Assembly: GCA_036023115.1 (NCBI GenBank)
Contig: JAYKKT010000089.1
Span: 15,680,501-15,744,500 of the forward strand
Origin: Brasenia schreberi
Lineage: Eukaryota > Streptophyta > Magnoliopsida > Nymphaeales > Cabombaceae
Length of the DNA stretch: 64,000 bases
Reading direction: 5' to 3'
Position 1 is the first letter of the stretch, and each line of letters opens with the position of its first letter. Position numbers and translations under genes: made by a program. The notes under the pieces are model-generated. The model made no database searches. It was not told the DNA's origin and saw only the letters and a program-made list of their open reading frames with translations. This document shows, in pieces, positions 35,042 to 47,240 of this stretch.

Positions 35042-38000
35042 GTCTAATTGTATGAGCCGTATGTCTACCAGGAAGCTATCCCTTGTAATTATGTAAATGC
35101 ATGTATTGCTCCATTGTATTTATGTACTGCTTCGTTGTTTTTGTGTTCCTTGTATTTTATTGGCCTATGCAACAACGCTTGTATATGAACTTTTATATAA
35201 ATGGTATTAATATATTCTTCCTTTGCTCTTTGTCGCAAGTTATACTTGTTGGATGCAAACTATCACGATGTTGGATGGTTGTCATTTCAATGCATGGATG
35301 AACACCATAAGAGATTCATTCAACTGTTTTCAGGAATTTTGAATATAAAGCGTTATCTGGTATTCTTTTTAAACTTCACTTTAATTATAATGTTCTATGT
35401 TTCAAGGAACAAATTTTGAGTGTTTACGGAGACTCGGTTGCTTTTAAAAAAAGTAAATACCAAAATTTAACTTACTCAAAAAATGTGAGAGAAAATCAAC
35501 TTTGAACAACTTAAATTTTTATAAAATATGGTTTGAAAGCATGACATTTGAGAGAAAAAATATCACATGGTTGTATTATGGCTTGACAAAGGTTAGAGTA
35601 CCTTGTTGTGGGATGCACCACAAGCCATTTGTGCGACGAAGTAAGGTAAAGTAAAGGTTGTGTTCATGAGATGACCATTTTCATAAAAAGAATTTGAGTT
35701 GATTCACAAAAAGTTTCAAAAGTTCCAATCAGTAAGCATTTCTTCTTAAAAGTAGAAGACATTCAAAAGTCTTTTTGGGGCTTTCAAATTCTTCTCTTTT
35801 TTCTCGAAGAATGGACTTGTTTTATTAAAATGATTTCTTAGAATAACTAACATGAAATCAACATGAGGGTGGAGCTTTAGACCTTGTTCCAATCTTTATT
35901 TCTCTTTAATTGTAATGACTCGAACAATGATCCAATTTCCATCGGCCTCGAGTCCCTTCTAAAGTAATTTGAGTCACTTTTGAAATATCCTCAAGTTACC
36001 ATGTAGGCTTGTCTTAACCTTTAGACCCATCTTTTGCTATTTCTGTGATAGGGTATCTCAATAAGATCACACAAAAATACAAATAGATTTTACACCAACT
36101 AGAATATGCCAAAGAGATGATATGTTATAGAGGGTGGTTCCCATCATAATGGTGAGGCATGTGCTATGGCTTAGAAGTAGGCCCGATGGAATGGAAATTG
36201 GAGTTGTAGCCCTAGAGCAATCCATTAAGCAGCGAAAGATGTCTCTTGGTACTTGTCACGATGGAACTTAGAAAGCTTGTATTGTGTAAAATCCTAAAAT
36301 ATAAAAGAACCTTTCCACAAGATCAAGTGAATGTATTCTAGTCAAAAGTCTATTGCGTACAAAGAATATCAAGGAAAAATATCTCACACATAATAAGAAG
36401 AGATGATGACTCTAATGCCAACAAAACTCACTTGACTCCTAAGCAAATGCATGAATGTCATGAAAATGCATCATGTATTTGACATGATGCAATCAAAGTT
36501 AAGTGTATGATCTTAACATCAGTGGGACGAATAATACCCTAAGTAAAATGTCACGATGAAAGATGCATTTTAGTACAAGCCAAAGAGAAGAAAAGGAAAG
36601 ATAGGGCTCATCTGGTCACCAAGACCGAACAAATCTAGGTACTCTGAACATAACAAACATGTAAATCAATTTTTAGTAGGAGCTCATGGCTTATATGATG
36701 CTTTTGAAAAAACATAAAGATATTTTAAAAACTCAACATTTTTGTGGCTGAACTACTTCAAATAAAATCCAAGTGGATGAAGTATTTTCATTTAAACTCT
36801 CTATTATTAAGTACTAATAGAAGAAAAAAGACAATACCAATTTTAACAAGCAAAATCTTGATTTTTAAAATACCAAAAACAACCATCTGGTTCCCTATAA
36901 ACAAGTAATAAGCTACGAATGTAATAAATTTTCAAGATTGAATATCATCTTTGCTTTTACATCAAGATACATAACTAAAACTCTAGTATAAAGGATAGAC
37001 TTGTCATATGGAATATTGATGCTACAACATACACTTGAAAATTAGCTAGCTAGCCTACTGACTAAGATATCCCAAGGACAAATTATTTATGCTATTTTAA
37101 AAATTTAGACATCGATACTAAAATGTAGGCATTAATTCTTTTCTAAATTTCTAAAGATTGTAAAGGAAGAAAAAATAATATGCTCAAAAGAATTTTATGA
37201 AGGACCAAATGAGGTCAACAAGTTCAAAATCAAATCTAGAGGCACAAACTAGTGAAAAGAATGAGTGATAAATGGTGATTCCCATAACCAAATGCAACAA
37301 CCCAGAAGACGAGTTACAGGTACATTATACTGAAATCAAACTATCTTCAAGAAAACCACACATTCACTGAAACAACAAACTATCTTTAAGAAAACCACAC
37401 ATTCACTGAAACAACAAAATTGGATTCTAAGAGTCGGTGTCCTTGACCATAAATAATAGGATGTGCCTTAGTAGGTGAGTGTAAGGATGAGGGAGAAGCC
37501 CTATTATGTTCAAAAATGGAGGGTCTAATGATTGATCTTGAAGGTAAGAGAGCTAACTAGATAGGATGGTAGGGAGAGTGAAATAGGATATGTCTGCCCT
37601 TTATAGAAGGAACAATATGAAGGATAAAAACTAACTTGGTAGAGATAGCTAGAAGAGGGACAAGTTCTGTCTCTAAAGGAAGTGACAGAGCATCAATGAG
37701 CTTACTGGGAGGACCAAACTATGATAGACACTATGAGCTCATCCCAACTCAATGGATGCATTTTCGCTATGGGATAACATGACTGAGAGAAGGTCTCGTG
37801 TGAAATATTTGTATGAATTGATTGATCAATGACGATTAGTTTTGGGATAACATCATTGGAGGTAGACTATATAGGTAGATCTGAGTTAATGGATGCATAC
37901 TTGCAATCGTGGAAAAATAATCCCTTGGATCAAGAAGGTTGTATTTTGACATTTTATCTAGCTAGGACCTAGGGGATTCTCAGATTCATGTATGATAAAT

Positions 38001-39449
38001 GGTGGAGCTAACACTTACTGTACTGAGTAGAAGGTGTATAGATTGATAATTGAAAATAAAAAACAACAAACTCACATGTTTTAGGGTTGACTCTAAACCT
38101 AGTGATTGTGAAGATGAATATAATAGTAATAATAGCATCTTGAATGAAGAGAATGATATATGAGATAATGTTTCTAAGAATGAATCCTCAATAGTTAGAG
38201 AAGGCTCAAAGGGTGAAGATTCGAGAAGATGGTTTCCTATAAAGAAAGGGTCCTCATATGAACTAAGAGGCTGGAATCCTAGATATGATAGTGGAGTGGT
38301 AAGATGGGATTTAAGAGAATGACCTATTGATAGGGACTTAGGAGGATAATCCAAAGGTGTGAGAGGAGATTCCAGGGAATGACCTATTGAGGATGAAGTT
38401 AGGAGTTTTGGAGTGTGTTTAGGAGACATTGAGAGTGAACTCTCGGATGAGTAGGCACAAAAGGTACTCAACTTGAAGAATAGAGGGGTGGACCCATGAA
38501 CTAGGTATCTAGAGTTAACCACAAAGAGGTAAACCTTAGTGGTTGAGTACCTAAGAGGGATGTAGAATGTTTAGAGGGCTCTAAAGGTAGACTCTTAGAG
38601 GAAAAATATACATGAAAGGTGAATGAAGTACAAGATAATGGTTGAAGTTGAGCAAAAATTATGGGAACTAAGAGGACTGAAGGTATAAAGTTGACGCTTG
38701 TTGATTGGTCCATGAAAACTTGTCTTGTTTCATGTTCAACTCGAATTCATTTTTTAATCAACATGTAAGAGGATGATGTAGCCTTTTTGCATATCACAAG
38801 TGGAGTACAAGGAGGGAGTCAATGGATGACACTGAAGTAGGAGCAATTAGGGGAACAAGTGTATTATCCTTTTATAGATGATTATTGGGACAAAAGGTTG
38901 ATTCTTATGGTTATCATAATTAATAAGTTTATCACATTTTTTATAATGGGATTTGAGACAATAATAACTCTAGAGATCATAGGTCCAAGTTTAGATGAAT
39001 TGGATGATGTCTCATTTTTGCTTTGAGTCCTATTGAGTTGAGTTCTAAGTTCACCTTTTCTTAAAGAGTTAAGTGATATTTTATAAAGTTTCTTACATTT
39101 TTATTATAATATGGTAGTTAATCTAAAGTATTGTGATTCCTCTCGAGCTCTTTGATGTCACTTCAAAAGTTTTATCATTTCTAATTTGTCATAATCAATA
39201 CTACTTGAAGGTTCAAATCATATTCTTATCGGTCATATGAAGCAATGTCTAATTCACAAAACAGGCCCTAAGAACTCTAAGTTATTGAGATAGTGAGTAT
39301 AATATATACAACCAAATATGTAAGAATATAATGTATATGTAGGTGTACAAGTTTTATCTACGTGAATATATGAAATATGCAAGTGTAGAAGTACCGACCA
39401 ATATGATCATAAAATCAAATAAGAAGATTCAGATCAAACGAGCAGTATT
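34811..39449. other. Non-coding DNA between the two X copies
   Basis: No Gag, protease, integrase, RT or transposase motif was seen on either strand. The longest frame is a Ser/Leu-rich 178-codon minus frame (37986-38522) with no recognisable domain. A 39-bp tandem duplication lies at 37337-37414. If the X copies are LTRs, this would be the internal region of a large non-autonomous retrotransposon derivative; I could not identify its primer-binding site or polypurine tract. Confidence 0.4.
37337..37414. repeat. 39-bp tandem duplication
   Basis: Units 37337-37375 and 37376-37414 differ at one base (CTTCAAG against CTTTAAG). Confidence 0.9.
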
Positions 39450-40856
39450 GGTGACCTTGGGTCCAACTGAGCATGTCAAAAGAGAGTTGCGCGTTACAAT
39501 CTTCTCAAAATGGAAGGAGAATTCGGAAAATAATACTCAACAAAAGATTACTGCCGAATGCTCCTTGTGTGATATGGGCTTATACGAGTTATTTTCGTTG
39601 AAGGTCTTATTACTCTACCACAATAAGAGTCGGTCTTGTATGCTACCAATTTGCCTACTTGAATAACTCTAAACTTCTTGAATTATGTAATGAGCATTTC
39701 AAGCATGCAACTTGTTGTGAGCCATAGTCTGGGGTATGAAGTGTGGTTTTGGCCAACGAAAATGGATTTTTATTGGGTTTAAAGTTTTGTCTAGCTTTGA
39801 GGATGTGAAGAAATGGAGGAAGTCTCAATCGAGTAACTTTGGGTAACTGGGTCAAACCGGGTAAATGAGTTGAATCTAGTCTTCACTTAGCTGGATCGTA
39901 CAAGGAGTAAATTAAGTCTGTATTGGATATGGCTGAAAAATTGAAGTCTAGGTGCATGTAAGAAATAGGCCGAAATGGTTTGGGGCTAGGTTTACAAATG
40001 AGATTTGGTTTTTGGTCGAGTTAAATGAACGGGACTGAGACTTGACTTAATTGGATCTGCACAAAATATGGTCTCAATAGGTGGGTGAGTATGAAAGGAC
40101 GCAGATGAAGATTGAGCAGTGAACTTAGGTTTGGGTCAGGTTGAAGTGATTTCAGTTAGGTTTTTGGACTTAGTTCAGGTCCAACGCTGGCTTAATTTGG
40201 TTTAAATAGGACTTGGGTTTGCTGATTGGGTCTGATTTTGAGATCTCAAGAGGCGAAATGGGCGTTGTAGACTAAGGAGACAAATCGGGTTGGATGTATT
40301 TAAATTATGACGCAGTCTGGTTGAAACAAAGGGGAAAGGAGAGATTGATGGATTAAGAGAAGGGAGAATACACGCAGGTGAAAAGCGAGAGGCGGGCGAT
40401 CTTCCGGCTTAATCCTAATGGCCAATGGAGGGTCATCGAAGACAACTTCGGGTGGAGGATGGAGTGCAACTATGGAAGAGAGTAACGCAAGGGCTCGAGG
40501 GGCCGGTGAATCGGGTGATGGCGCACGGCTAGGGATTTTGCGGTAACTAGAAGGTTTTTGGTGGCGATGATGGTGGTTTTCCAATGAGCTGGGGCTGCTG
40601 ATAGTGGTTCATGTGGGGACTGAAGAAAAAGGATAGTTTGATTGAAGTAGAGAGCGACGGTGTAGCTGACGGTTTGGATGGATTCCAGTAGGGGAGAGGC
40701 ACAATTTGGGATGCTGGTTTTACGATGGCTTCGTTCGGTAATGGGACCAAGAGGGAACATGGAAAATACGGGTGGGCGGTGATTTATGGCTGGGATGGAG
40801 TGGATTATGCCAGAGGTGGTGGTTTGGCGATGAGATGCAACGGTTGTGGCGGCGAC
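39450..40856. repeat. Repeat X, copy 2, left part
   Basis: This is colinear with 33225-34450 of copy 1, with substitutions and small indels. It is interrupted at 40856 by copia element B and continues at 46939. Confidence 0.6.
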
Positions 40857-41200
40857 CGTTACCGGATGTGGCCGATCTCGGCACAGGTAACGGCTGGACG
40901 GGGCATTACCTAAGCACAGGACCAGATCTAGTAACGGACGGTCGTCCGTTATAGCTCCCATACGAATAGGTGGATAAGCACGACGAAGCGTATAAAAGCA
41001 GTGACATACGGAAGACATACATAAGAAAGAGAGGAGAAAAAAATATAGAAAACACAAGAAAAACTCATATCGTTACTGTGCGGGAATCTCGTGCCCTCAT
41101 CTGCATCATTTCGCTGCATCTCAGAAGTCGTCACAGAGGTCATCATCGGTTTCCTGTGAGAAACAAAGGAAAATTAGGTAATGGGCACTTCTCCTTTTAG
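40857..41200 (+). repeat. 5' LTR of copia element B
   Basis: It starts CGTTACCGGATGTGG (3' LTR: TGTTACAGGATGTGG) and ends CTTCTCCTTTTAG immediately before the primer-binding site. It has a TATA-like GCGTATAAAAGC near 40987-40998. It is shorter than the 3' LTR because of indels around the GTAACGG words. Confidence 0.85.
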
Positions 41201-41214
41201 TGGTATCAGAGCCT
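41201..41214 (+). promoter_or_regulatory. Primer-binding site of copia element B
   Basis: TGGTATCAGAGCCT directly follows the LTR and is complementary to the 3' end of initiator methionine tRNA, the usual plant copia primer. Confidence 0.9.
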
Positions 41215-42431
41215 GGTTCCATGTAAAAGAAGTGAGAGAGTTAACAAAAAAAAAAGAAGAGAAGGGACGAAACAAAAAAAACAAAAGAGAGAAGGTGGCA
41301 GTCGACAGAGTCGACGAAGGCAAAACCCAGAGATAGGCTCGGTCGAAGGCAAAACCCTGAGGCAGACCGAAACAGACTCAACCAAAAAGTTGAAGGCAAA
41401 ACCCTGAGGCAGGCCGAAACTGGCACGACAAAAAAACCGAAAGCAAAAGCCAAAAGACAAAGGTAGGCCGACAATAGCCCGAGGACAAAGGCTGGCTGGC
41501 AATAGCCCGACGACAAAAGCCCAAAGAAAAATACAGGCCGGAAAAAGCTTAAAGCCAAAAGCAGGTTGACAAAAACCCGACAACAAAAATAGGATGGCAA
41601 AAGCCCAAAGAAAAAGGCAGGCCGAAAAAAGCCCGAAGTCAAAGGCAGGTCAGTAAGAACCGAAGCAAAGGAAGGTCGGCAAGAGAAGAAGCTAGGAACC
41701 CGCCGACAGCCGACGAATGGCCAAAGCGTCCCCTCCAGCCTCCTCTCTCCGGCCCTCTCCCTCTCTGTTCCTTTCTCTCTCTCTCTCTCTCGGAACATTC
41801 CAGAGAGACTTTCTCTCTCCCTCTCACTCGTGTAAAATGCTTTTAAGCGTTCTTGTACGAAAAAAAATTGAAAACAGTGGTTTCGAAAAACAGCCTCGTG
41901 GTTTGTGTTAAAAAGACAAAACTGCCTCTATCTCGTTTTGGATATTACGTAGTTGCCCCTTGGCTCTCAAAAAAATAGTTTTACCCCTTGACTGTTTTTG
42001 AAATTTACTGAAAAATCGGGGGCTGTCATTTTACTTTTTTATCCTACCTGGTTTGAATAATTTCAGTTCTGCCACTCAACCAAAAGACAAGTTTACCCCT
42101 ATTCTTTTAGAAAAATTATAGATTCGCTTGAGGGTTAAAATTATGATTTTAACCCCGATCAGTTGTGAAATTTACAAGAATATCAAATAGTAATTTTACA
42201 AGTTTGTCCTCGTGATTTTATAAAATTACAAAAGAGGACAAATAGATAAAATTACAGATACATCCCTTAGTATCTTTTTAGGGGTTCAGAGGTAGAAAAC
42301 CCCTTAGAAATTTTTTCAAAAATTATTTGTTACATATTCTACATCACTTTAACATATCTCTTGCTATATGTGCATTTGTTTTTTGTTTCCTTTTAGACCG
42401 CTTGATTGTTATTTTTGCCAAACACTTAAAA
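41215..42431 (+). other. Leader of copia element B with purine-rich short repeats
   Basis: From about 41320 to 41700 the leader is a string of diverged 25-45-base units built on AAGGCAAAACCCTGAGGCAG and AAGCCCAAAGACAAAGGCAGGC words. The opposite strand reads open in several frames only because of this composition. A GA/CT microsatellite lies at about 41776-41793. No coding sequence is recognised until Gag. Confidence 0.55.
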
Positions 42432-43260
42432 ATGAGTTCTACAATATGTGTGTCTGAATTGGCAAAAACAGAAAAATTGAACGGTCTAAATTTTCAGATA
42501 TGAAAGAGAAGAATTCTGCTGGCTCTAACAATAGCAGGTGTAGAGTATGTCTTAAAGGAAATAGTGCATCCTCCACCGTCAGACGCAAGTTAGCAATAAT
42601 TAGAAATGTATAAAATATTTCTAAAGGATGATACCATAGCAAGAACAATCATGTTAACCTACATGGAGGATGATCTGATTAGGGTCTTTGAAGAATATGA
42701 GACCGTGAAAGAGTTGTTTGACTCACTAACAGTTAAGTATGATACAACTGCAAAATTACATGTGCAGTTGCTACTACAGAAATATAACTCCTCTAAAATG
42801 AAAGAGGGAGAAAATATAGTAGAGCATATAAATCACATGCTAGTGATAGCTAGAGACTTAGCTGTAGCAAAATCAGTCATCCCCGAACCGATGCAGATAT
42901 CAACCATACTGAACAGTCTACCTCCATCATGAAACATGGTCACCACTACCTTAAGATTAGTGCTTGAAATCAACCTTTTTGAATTGCCCCTAAAACTAGC
43001 AATAGAGCAAGAACATATGCTCAAAAACAAAAAGGAGAAATTGCTAGTGGTCGTCTAGCTCTAAATCCAACCAGAAAAAAAAACAAATAAAAGGTTTGAC
43101 AAGAATAATAGGAAAGATGGTCAAAGTTTTAAGAAATCATAGGAAGCCGCTTTTCGGATCAAGTGTTTCAATTGTGGAAACATGAGACACTACAAAAGAG
43201 ACTGCCGCAATAAGAAAGGTGGAGGAAACAACCCACAGCACGGACAACAGGAGAAGTAGG
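42432..43260 (+). pseudogene. Copia B Gag
   Basis: The frame begins with ATG at 42432 (MSSTICVSELAKTEKL), is interrupted by a stop soon after LNFQI and another at 42597, and then continues as MYKIFLKDDT through LNSLPPS (42606-42932), with UBN2-type Gag features. After a further stop the CCHC zinc knuckle CFNCGNMRHYKRDC is intact near 43168-43209. Confidence 0.8.
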
Positions 43261-43640
43261 ATATAATCTGCATGATTTTAGAATGCTTATATCTGGACCG
43301 CCCGGTGACAGGTTGGTGGATAGACTCGGGAGCTACAAGACAGATCTCGAAGACTAAGGAAGGAGCAATGGACCTGAAGGAATATCAACCCTGAGAACAT
43401 CGTGTATATATGGGAAATAGTATCTTCTCAGATGTTCTGAGTATTGGATCCTTTAGGATATTTGTACAAGGCAAACCAATTGTACTGACCGATGTGTTAA
43501 TTGTGCTATCTATTAGGCGCAATCTGGTCCGGTCCCTACCTTAGTTAAGAAGGGTTTTGAAGTTAGGTTTATACCTAACAAGGTAATTGTGGGCAAACAT
43601 GAGAGAATCTTGTTCTTAAGAGAATTTGATGTAGAATAAG
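43261..43640 (+). pseudogene. Copia B protease region
   Basis: The active-site block WWIDSGATRQI is present near 43316-43350. Downstream VLIVLS/IRRNLV-type residues are in broken frames. It would cleave the Gag-Pol polyprotein if intact. Confidence 0.65.
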
Positions 43641-44628
43641 GATTGTTCAAATTATCTGATAATAAAAGTCATCAATCTTCTGCTTATATTCATAGTGCAT
43701 TTACTGTTGATGTGAATATGTGGCATAAACGCTTAGGACATATAAGTCTGGAAAAGTTGAGGAAATTATCCAACTTTGACTTATTGCTTGGATTTGAGGA
43801 AAAGACTTTCAACAAGTGTGAAGCTTGTATACAAGGAAAAATGATAAAAAAAGTTTTTCCCAAAGAAACAACAAGGACAACAACACTGTTGGAAATTATT
43901 CACACAGATTTATGTGGACCTTTTAGATTAAAGATACATCGAGGAAAGGGTTACTTTATAACCTTTATCGATGATTACTCTAGATATATGTATATATATA
44001 TCTTTTGGCACATAAATCAGAGGCACTTGATGCTTTCAAAGAATATAAGCAAGAAGTAGAAAATCAATTAGGACATTTGATCAAATTCTTAAAATCAGAC
44101 AGAGGAGGAGAGTATACCTCGGCATAATTCTTGGAATTTTGCAAAGACTTTGGTATTGCTAAATAAAATACAATGCCCAAAACACCTAAGCAAAATGATG
44201 TAGTTGAAAGATATAACAGAATCTTGCTAAACATGATAAGGTCTATGTTGATTGATGCCTTTCTTCTAACGATATTTTGGAGAGAAGCAGTAAGTACAAC
44301 TGTTTACGTACTCAACAGAGTACCGTGTAAAGTTGTGTTCACTACACCATATAAAATGTGGTTTGAAAGAAAACCCAACTTAAGTCATCTCAGGAGGTGG
44401 GGATCAATTGCACATGTCAAGATCCTTGATCAGTCTAGAGATAAGCTAGACAGTAGGTCCTTGAGATGTATATTCATTGGATATCCAAAAAGTTCAAAAG
44501 GATATCAGTTTTATCATAAGCACCACAGACTCATTGAAAGCAGAGATATTGAATTCTTAGAGGATACTAAGAATGACATCCTGAAAAACAATGTGAAATG
44601 TGTTGATGATTTGGTAGATATAGACTAA
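43641..44628 (+). pseudogene. Copia B integrase
   Basis: The HHCC zinc-binding block (MWHKRLGHI ... CEACIQGK), the first core Asp block (IIHTDLCGPF), FITFIDDYSRY, SDRGGEY, and the Glu block VVERYNRILL are recognisable, and the RWGSIAHV and GYPKSSKGYQFY C-terminal motifs follow. A frameshift near 44050 and stops near 44127-44165 split the frame. Confidence 0.85.
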
Positions 44629-44799
44629 TCATCTTTTGAGCCCATAAAAGATCTTCGTGAAACTACCAATACTTTAAGTGGACATAAGAGGCCAAGAGTC
44701 ACTCCGTTCTACTTGAAGGATTATCACACTTATCTTGCACAGGAAGTGTGTAATTCGATAGATTTGGATGAGTTGACTGATAACTTAACTTAAATGAAC

Positions 44800-45774
44800 T
44801 CATCGGAAGCAACAAACTAGGAGAAAGTCATGGATGAGGAAATTGAATCCATTGAAAAAAATCAAGTCTGGAAATTGGCTGATTTGCCAAAAGCAAGGAA
44901 AGTTATAGGCTGTAAATTGGTTCTGAAAAAGAAATACAAGGTCGATGGTACAATCGACAAGTTTAAAGCGAGGTTGGTTGCAAAGGGTTTTTCGCAAAAA
45001 GAGGAGATAGATTATGTTGAGACATATTCTCCAATTGCGAAATTTGTATCCATACGAATAATCTTGATAATATCTGCATACTATGATTTGGATTTACATC
45101 AGTTAGATGTAAAGACAGCATTTCTAAATGATGATTTAGTAGAAATCATATACATGCAGTAGCCTGAAGGATTTGTGGTTGAAGGTCAAGAAGATAAAGT
45201 ATATAGGTTGAAAAAATCCCTATATAGCCTAAAACAGTCACCTCACCAATGGTATTTGAGTTTTCAAAATGCCATTGTAAAACTGGGGTTTGTGGCTAAC
45301 AAACTTGATCACTGTGTATATGTCTGGAACAGTGGGAGCCACTTTGTCATCTTATCATTATATGTAGATGACATATTGTTGACTGGAAACGACAATGAGA
45401 TGATTGTCAAAACGAAGTCATGGTTGAACTCTAAGTTCAAAATGAAGGATATGGGAGAAGCATCCTATATCATGAGTATAAAGATCTCTCGAGATAGAGG
45501 ATCTAGACTCTTATGCCTGAGTCAAGAGATATATATAGAATATATCTTGAAGAAGTTTAAAATGGGTGAATTCAAGTCTGCAGATATACCTGTTGTAAAA
45601 GGGGTGAAATTAAGTAAGGATGATTGTCTCGGTGAAGGAGACGATAAGCCTAATGTTCCTTATGTGCAAGTTGTTGACAGTTTGATGTATGCTATGTTGT
45701 GTACAAGGCCTGATATCAGCTTCGCTGTTGGTCTTGTCAGTAGATATCAAAGTAATCCAGGTTGGCAACATTGA
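44800..45774 (+). pseudogene. Copia B reverse transcriptase
   Basis: Blocks in order are NQVWKLADLP, KARLVAKGFSQKE, YSPIAKF, LDVKTAFLNDDL, YSLKQSPHQWY, catalytic LYVDDILLTGND (both Asp intact) and YIMSIKI. A stop (45163-45165) interrupts MQ-PEGF and another lies at 45772. Otherwise it is well preserved. Confidence 0.88.
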
Positions 45775-46323
45775 GTAGCTGTGAAAAGGATTCTAAGATA
45801 TCTGAAAGGAACAAAGGACTTGAAACTGTGTTTTCAAGCAAATGAACTGAAAATGGTAGGATACTTAGATGCTGACTTTGTTAAAAGCAAAGATGACAAA
45901 AAATCAACCTCGGGACAAATATTCTTATTTAGAGGTGGTGATGTTTCTTGGGCATGCAAGAAACAGGGTTGTGTAGCATTGCATTTACAAGAAGTTGAGT
46001 ATGTTGCTTGCTTTATGGCTGCAACAAGTGTTGTCTAGATAAGCCGCTTCATACGAGATTTGAAACTGGAGATAACAGACGAGCCAGTGGTTATGTATTG
46101 TGATAACAACACAGCAATTACTCTTATTAAGAGTGGAGCAAATTGCTCAAAAAGCAAGCATATAATGGTAAAATACCACTATGTTCATGATATAGTTATG
46201 AGAAAGGAAATATCTATCTCATACATGCCAACGGAAGACATGTTGGCATACCCCTTAACAAAAGGCATAACAGAGGAACTCTTCTCAAAACATGTTATAA
46301 ACATGGGTTTGAGATATGTTTGA
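45775..46323 (+). pseudogene. Copia B RNase H
   Basis: The blocks RYLKGTKDLKL, GYLDADFVKSKDDKKSTSG, EVEYVACFMAA and MYCDNNTAITLI are present, with one stop near 46038. The terminal residues end in GLRYV and a stop at 46321-46323. Confidence 0.87.
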
Positions 46324-46325
46324 TT

Positions 46326-46423
46326 GTTGTATAGGTAAATAACCATACAACAAATATATATTGTTGTATAGGTAAATAACCATACAACGGATGATTTGTT
46401 GTATAGGGAAATAACCACACAAT
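46326..46423. repeat. Three tandem hairpins at the 3' end of copia B
   Basis: Three 26-bp units at 46326-46351, 46363-46388 and 46398-46423 each have arms GTTGTATAGGT and AACCATACAAC (the third with changes). Each can fold on itself. They lie between the RNase H stop and the polypurine tract. Confidence 0.85.
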
Positions 46424-46524
46424 AGGTTCTGATTGCAATAGTAATCAGGAATCAACATAACAAGGGAAAACCCCTGAAAAGTGGGAGAAAAACTAGTATG
46501 TCGATACACTTAGCTCGAATGGCC

Positions 46525-46534
46525 AAGTGGGAGA
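46525..46534 (+). promoter_or_regulatory. Polypurine tract of copia B
   Basis: AAGTGGGAGA sits directly before the 3' LTR start TGTTACAGG, as in many plant copia elements. Confidence 0.8.
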
Positions 46535-46933
46535 TGTTACAGGATGTGGTCATTATCGGCTCAGGTAACGGCTGGACTGGCCATCTAGTTCGTTACCTAA
46601 GGATAGACCCAGATCTAGTAACGGACAGCCGTTACCGGAAAATAATGGTTGTTCGTTACAGCTTCCAGATGAGGAAAGCCACAGATGGATAAGCACGACG
46701 AATGGGAGAGCGCCTGCGTATAAAGGCAGGTACATACAGAACAAAGAGAAGACAGAGAAATATAGAAAACACAGGAAAAACTCATACGGTATTCATCTGT
46801 GCAAGCCCTTGTGCGGGAACCTCGTGTCCTCACCCGCATCATTTCATTGCATCTTAGAAGTCGTCACAGAGGCCATCACCGGTTTCCTGCGAGAAACAAA
46901 GGAAAATCAGGTACTGGTCACTTCCCCCTTCAG
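46535..46933 (+). repeat. 3' LTR of copia element B
   Basis: It starts TGTTACAGGATGTGG and ends CCCCCTTCAG. A TATA-like CGTATAAAGGC lies near 46714. Relative to the 5' LTR it holds extra GTAACGG/CCGTTAC segments and a GGGAGAGCGCCT insertion. Confidence 0.85.
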
Positions 46934-46938
46934 CAACC

Positions 46939-47240
46939 AGGCTCAAATGGCTACTGTTGGCGGGTTGTGAAAGCTACATCACTGTGCTTGCGCGTGTGTG
47001 TGTGAGAGAGAGACTATCTCTCTTCTTGTTGTTTGTTGCAGAATACATGATACTGACTCTCTGATTTGTTTAAGATATGTTAATGAAGGGCCTCATTGTG
47101 GCTTTTTATAACGTTTGTCAGCCATTTGCTGCTCCTTTTTTATGCAGAAAATATTCCATTGCATAGTGAAGTAGATTTTGTAGATATCGGTTAGCGACTC
47201 TTTTTTGTGGAGGAATATAGTAGTTTAGTGGCTCAACTGT
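46939..47240. repeat. Repeat X, copy 2, right part
   Basis: This continues copy 1 from about 34455 to 34800 (CTTCTTGTTGTT, ATGCAGAAAAT, TTGTAGATATCGGTT and GTGGCTCAAC landmarks), directly after copia B. The match fades after GTGGCTCAAC. Confidence 0.65.

Larger units (their letters stand above)
40857..46933 (+). mobile_element. Ty1/copia element B (6.1 kb, both LTRs)
   Basis: The order is 5' LTR, primer-binding site, long leader, Gag, protease, integrase, RT, RNase H, hairpin repeats, polypurine tract and 3' LTR. The flanks CGACC and CAACC (next to 40857 and at 46934-46938) could be a 5-bp target duplication with one change. It is inserted in repeat X copy 2. The coding region has scattered stops and frameshifts, so it is not autonomous now. 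LTRs of different lengths (about 344 and 399 bp) suggest an insertion that is not recent. Confidence 0.9.

Noticed and set aside
37986..38522. 178-codon Ser/Leu-rich minus frame as a gene
   Set aside because: It has no known domain, lies in DNA between repeat copies and has low-complexity composition. It remains untested by transcript data.
41206..41827. Long minus-strand frames rich in Phe, Leu and Cys (126 and 185 codons)
   Set aside because: Two overlapping frames are open because the copia B leader is purine-rich on the plus strand; the repeated words explain both.
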